From an uncultured Clostridia bacterium (GTDB taxonomy: Bacteria > Bacillota > Clostridia > Oscillospirales > Ruminococcaceae), in contig CAMVNQ010000005.1 in assembly GCA_947168885.1 (NCBI GenBank), positions 186,001-250,000 on the forward strand: a stretch of DNA of 64,000 nucleotides, in the 5' to 3' direction. Of this stretch, positions 60,727 to 64,000 are shown in pieces (the first letter of the stretch is position 1; every line of letters begins with the position of its first letter). The notes below the pieces were generated by a model. The model saw nothing but the letters and a program-made list of their open reading frames with translations, ran no database searches and was not told where the DNA came from. The translations under genes and the position numbers were made by a program.

Positions 60727-63102
60727 TTACTCAAAAGAGGAAACAGCATCGATATGATACTTACCGTCTGCGCCATACCGGAGCGACTTGCCTTCATCAA
60801 GCTCAAGCACAGGAACGGCGGATATGACTTTCATGTCCTTGTCATAAAGACACAGAGTCTCGCCGGTCTTCATGCTGAAATTCGTCTGATGATGCATGAG
60901 CGCGGTGGTCTCGTTATTGTTCTTGAAAACGACGACCGCCGTTCCGCCCGCCGGTATCTCCATATCCGGAAGCGTGTACCTGTCCGGCTGATCAGCTTTG
61001 TCGGAAAGATGCCAGCCTTTTATGTTGACCGCTTCTGACGCGGGATTACTGATCTTCACCCAGTCTCCGCTTCCGGCAGTATAAAGCTCGTCTATGCGGA
61101 CACTCCCGCTTGTTCCGGTCTTTCCGAGATAAAGCTCAATCAGGATATTGCCGCTTTCGTCCGCCATTGACGCGTCAAGCGTGAGCTTTTCGTCTGTTAC
61201 TGTATTTCCGTTGACCTCCCAGTGGTCGAAAGCGTAGCCGTCATAGGGGACAGCGGAAATATAAGACCGGCATTCGATATAATACCTGACCGAAGCGTTC
61301 TCGCCGCTCCTTACTTTCAGGCACCCCATATTTACGTCTCCGCCGGTCGGGGAATGTACAGACACGGTGTACTTATCGGAGGTGAACGAAAAGTTGCGGA
61401 TCATCATCTTATCCACAGTAAGCGGACGCAGCTGTGCGAAATCGGTGATCTGGTTCCGGCTGTCCGCGAACGTCCATTCGTTCGCCCACTGCGACGTATA
61501 GCCGTTACTCAGAGCGTACATCTGCTCGTCATCGCTCTTTTCATAGAGTTTTTCGAGCGTCTCCTTTATGTGGTTATACGAGAAGGTGCCGCCTATAAGC
61601 TCACATAACGTATTTGCGAATTTCTCACGCATATCCGCGCGGACAAGAAGTCCCGAAAGTATATGTGAAGCGCCCTGCATATGCTTTCCGGTAAGAACAG
61701 CACGAAGTGTATCGTCGCTGTAGCCTGCGCCGTACAGTCCCCATGCAAATTCCGCGTCAAAGAGCAGGAACCGCCACTTTCCGTCGTGCCACGGGCTTGT
61801 AATCGTCTCGCCTTCACCCGGGTAATAGCGCCAAACCTTGAAGTTATTGCCCGGCCAGTCCTTGTTGTCTATGAATATCTGCATAGCATAATACAGCATC
61901 AGATTGTCTATATCGACAAGCTCACAGAACTCATTGAAATAAAGATCAACGGTAAGATCCTTCTCGGCAAGCGAAACAACGTGCTCCCATTCGGCTACAG
62001 CCGCCGCGTCCTCTTCATCGTCACTCTCAACGTCGAGCTCCTTGCTTCCGACTATGCGATAGTTTTCCTTGCTTCCGCCGTACATCATCTCAAGGTAGTC
62101 GTCGGAATACGCCTCGTGCAGCCACGCGAAACCGTAGTATTTTCCGTTGAGATACACCGCTGCCGGACGCACAGCCTGGGTATCCGGAAATCCCATCTCG
62201 CTTGCGAGTGTCATCGAGAGCTCGTCACGAACGCCCGCGAACTCACGGTCGTTAGCTCCATTGCGCAGGGTTATCCTGTCGTAACGTGTGATGAAATTCC
62301 CGTTGCCGTCGGTGTTATCGATGAAAAACGGGTATTTGAACTTTCCGTTGCCTTCACTGTAAATGTTGCGTGCGAAAAGCCGCCATGACTTCTGATCCAC
62401 GGCACGGGAATAACCGCCGACAACGCGGGCTCCGGAAGCCTGGGAGATGAGCTCCTCGCCATTGCTGTCGAACACCTCAACGTACATCGGGCGTTCGCTC
62501 TCGCGTCCGCGAATATTGTAATTCGCCGGGTCGGTCGGTTTGATCTCGCCGCCCTTGTATTCGTTCTTGATCCACTCGTCGCGCACGCGACCCTCGACTG
62601 TGATACCGTAGTCATAGTCGTAAAGGTTGTACTCATCCGACGACAGCACGAACACCAGCGTGTCTTCGCTGAAGCGCCCGAAAACGTTCCTGCCGACGAT
62701 ATAGCTTTTCACGGCAGTTTCTGTACGCTCTCCGCCGCTTACCGCGAAAGCCTTTATCGTAGTGCAGGTCTCGCGGTTCTTCGCCGAAAGGTGTATCGGT
62801 TCTCCGTAGAGCTTCGACCTTTCGGTGGGGTCGTTGCCGTCCAGAGTGTAGTATATCTTGGCTTCCTCATCATCGCAGGTTAGCTCGACATCTATGTCCT
62901 CACTGTAAAACGATTTTTTGTGCGAGAACTTCACATCTGCGGCAGACGGCGTAAAGTCGGGGACGAACTTTTCACCCTCGTCCTCGGTCTTTGCGTATGA
63001 AGTCGGCAGAGCGACCTGCAAATCGGCGTGATTTTCAAGCATATAAATCGCCGCCACGCCTATCGCAAGTACCGCGATAAGCAGGATAACAAGCTTTTTC
63101 AT
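60727..63102 (-). CDS. CotH-family surface protein with chitobiase-like and lamin-tail-like domains
   Basis: 791 residues. N-terminal membrane anchor (about 4-21, LVILLIAVLAIGVAAIYM), a chitobiase-like C-terminal (CHB_HEX_C) domain with IYYTLDGNDPTERSKLYG, then a CotH kinase-fold domain: RVVGGYSRAVDQKSWRLFAR, LNGKYYGFAWLHEAYSDDYL, IDNKDWPGNNFKVWRYY and GKWRFLLFDAEFAWGLYG (metal-binding Asp). It ends in a lamin-tail domain (about 700-760, VKISNPASEAVNIKGW). CotH proteins can phosphorylate surface or spore-coat proteins; the target is unknown. The ATG at 63102 overlaps the GNAT stop as ATGA and has a weak ribosome site. Confidence 0.88.
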   Translation of the reverse strand: MKKLVILLIAVLAIGVAAIYMLENHADLQVALPTSYAKTEDEGEKFVPDFTPSAADVKFSHKKSFYSEDIDVELTCDDEEAKIYYTLDGNDPTERSKLYGEPIHLSAKNRETCTTIKAFAVSGGERTETAVKSYIVGRNVFGRFSEDTLVFVLSSDEYNLYDYDYGITVEGRVRDEWIKNEYKGGEIKPTDPANYNIRGRESERPMYVEVFDSNGEELISQASGARVVGGYSRAVDQKSWRLFARNIYSEGNGKFKYPFFIDNTDGNGNFITRYDRITLRNGANDREFAGVRDELSMTLASEMGFPDTQAVRPAAVYLNGKYYGFAWLHEAYSDDYLEMMYGGSKENYRIVGSKELDVESDDEEDAAAVAEWEHVVSLAEKDLTVDLYFNEFCELVDIDNLMLYYAMQIFIDNKDWPGNNFKVWRYYPGEGETITSPWHDGKWRFLLFDAEFAWGLYGAGYSDDTLRAVLTGKHMQGASHILSGLLVRADMREKFANTLCELIGGTFSYNHIKETLEKLYEKSDDEQMYALSNGYTSQWANEWTFADSRNQITDFAQLRPLTVDKMMIRNFSFTSDKYTVSVHSPTGGDVNMGCLKVRSGENASVRYYIECRSYISAVPYDGYAFDHWEVNGNTVTDEKLTLDASMADESGNILIELYLGKTGTSGSVRIDELYTAGSGDWVKISNPASEAVNIKGWHLSDKADQPDRYTLPDMEIPAGGTAVVVFKNNNETTALMHHQTNFSMKTGETLCLYDKDMKVISAVPVLELDEGKSLRYGADGKYHIDAVSSFE

Positions 63103-63626
63103 AGTTTTTTTCTTTCTATCCTGTATGTGTTTATGAGCACCGGTTCCGGCTTCATTGCTGAATGCGGTCTCACGGCGGAAGAAACAAGAACACCTCCGCA
63201 CTTCTGTATAACACGGTTGCTGCCGGTGTTCTCATTTACCGCTTCGACTATGACCGCATCAAAGCCGTCTGTGAACAGTTCTTCTTTTACCGCCGTGAGC
63301 GCTTCGGTCATATATCCGTTTCCCCAGAAACGCTTTGCGGAGCAATAGCCGACTTCCGGTATCCCGTCAGTAAACTCTACGACATCTATCATACCGATAA
63401 GTGTCCCACTGTCTTTAAGCTCTATCCCCCATCGGTAGCAGTCCGGTTTTCCGTACTGCCCGAGCCAGTCCGAAAGTATGCGCTCAGTCTGTGAAACATC
63501 GGTGTGCGCATACCATGTCATATACTTCGGAACCTCCGGATCACTCGTCCAGCTTTCAAACATAGTCTGTGCGTCTTCGGATCTCAGACGGCGCAGTTTA
63601 AGTCTGTCTGTTTCAAGCTCTCTCAT
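63099..63626 (-). CDS. GNAT N-acetyltransferase, RimJ/RimL type
   Basis: 175 residues, starting RELETDRLKLRRLRSEDAQ with the fold-typical acetyl-CoA site GYCSAKRFWGNGYMTEAL and the NxxS segment NENTGSNRVIQKCGG near the end. It probably acetylates an amine of a protein or small molecule. The coupled stop/start with the CotH gene suggests joint expression. Its start is 1 bp after the ligA stop, with GGAG contributed by the ligA end. Confidence 0.9.
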   Translation of the reverse strand: MRELETDRLKLRRLRSEDAQTMFESWTSDPEVPKYMTWYAHTDVSQTERILSDWLGQYGKPDCYRWGIELKDSGTLIGMIDVVEFTDGIPEVGYCSAKRFWGNGYMTEALTAVKEELFTDGFDAVIVEAVNENTGSNRVIQKCGGVLVSSAVRPHSAMKPEPVLINTYRIERKKL

Positions 63627-63627
63627 T

Positions 63628-64000
<373 letters not shown>

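Overview
The window (64 kb) looks like ordinary chromosome from an endospore-forming, anaerobic Firmicute of class Clostridia, most likely a Ruminococcus-like gut member of the Oscillospiraceae. This is an inference from gene content. A complete spoIIIAA-AH operon indicates endospore formation. nrdG and two other radical-SAM or oxygen-sensitive traits fit anaerobic life, and the MEP-pathway gene dxs replaces mevalonate genes. GH95 fucosidase, a CE2-like esterase and a CotH-type surface protein fit a glycan-rich habitat. Promoters are of the low-GC Firmicute type: TTGACA-like, 17 nt spacer, and TGnTATAAT is recurrent.

Layout. 1-3550: a minus-strand group (methyltransferase, a decayed alpha/beta-hydrolase, tgt), an atypical receiver-like protein, then about 400 bp of nested stem-loop repeats. 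3553-15373 (plus): uvrB, a ParB-like/BMP fusion with a phosphoesterase, a 1461-residue zinc-ribbon membrane protein with 45-bp repeats, glmS, and a phosphoribosyltransferase gene preceded by another copy of the stem-loop repeat. 15471-20073 (minus): an HEXXH protein coupled to a GH95 fucosidase, and an HD-GYP protein. 20350-27086 (minus): mreB-mreC-mreD-pbp, a phosphopantetheinyl transferase, minD and mgsA. This is the usual mre/min cluster without minC, minE and rodA. 27297-37812 (minus): a 13-gene housekeeping run asp23-nusB-xseA-xseB-ispA-PAP2-dxs-tlyA-nadK-argR-recN-U32-dut. 37912-42559 (minus): spoIIIA. 42787-50373: a GGDEF/EAL protein, a transglutaminase-like secreted protein, nrdG with a peptide-binding lipoprotein, and a radical SAM protein. 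50496-56282: a 1928-residue helicase of the DUF4011/DUF3320 type, probably a defence protein. 56426-64000: CE2-like esterase, a second HD-GYP protein, a lipoprotein, CotH/GNAT, and the 3' end of ligA.

The genes form several functional groups. These are cell-shape and wall synthesis (mre, pbp, minD), isoprenoid and precursor supply (dxs, ispA, glmS, nadK), DNA repair (uvrB, recN, xseAB, dut, ligA), the SpoIIIA feeding-tube complex, and a cyclic-di-GMP set (one synthase/phosphodiesterase and two HD-GYP proteins). I saw no tRNA, rRNA, CRISPR array, transposase or prophage genes. The most unusual items are the nested stem-loop repeat family, the helicase with a transglutaminase-like N terminus and a degenerate nuclease core, the ParB-like/BMP fusion, and the higher-order repeat in the zinc-ribbon protein.
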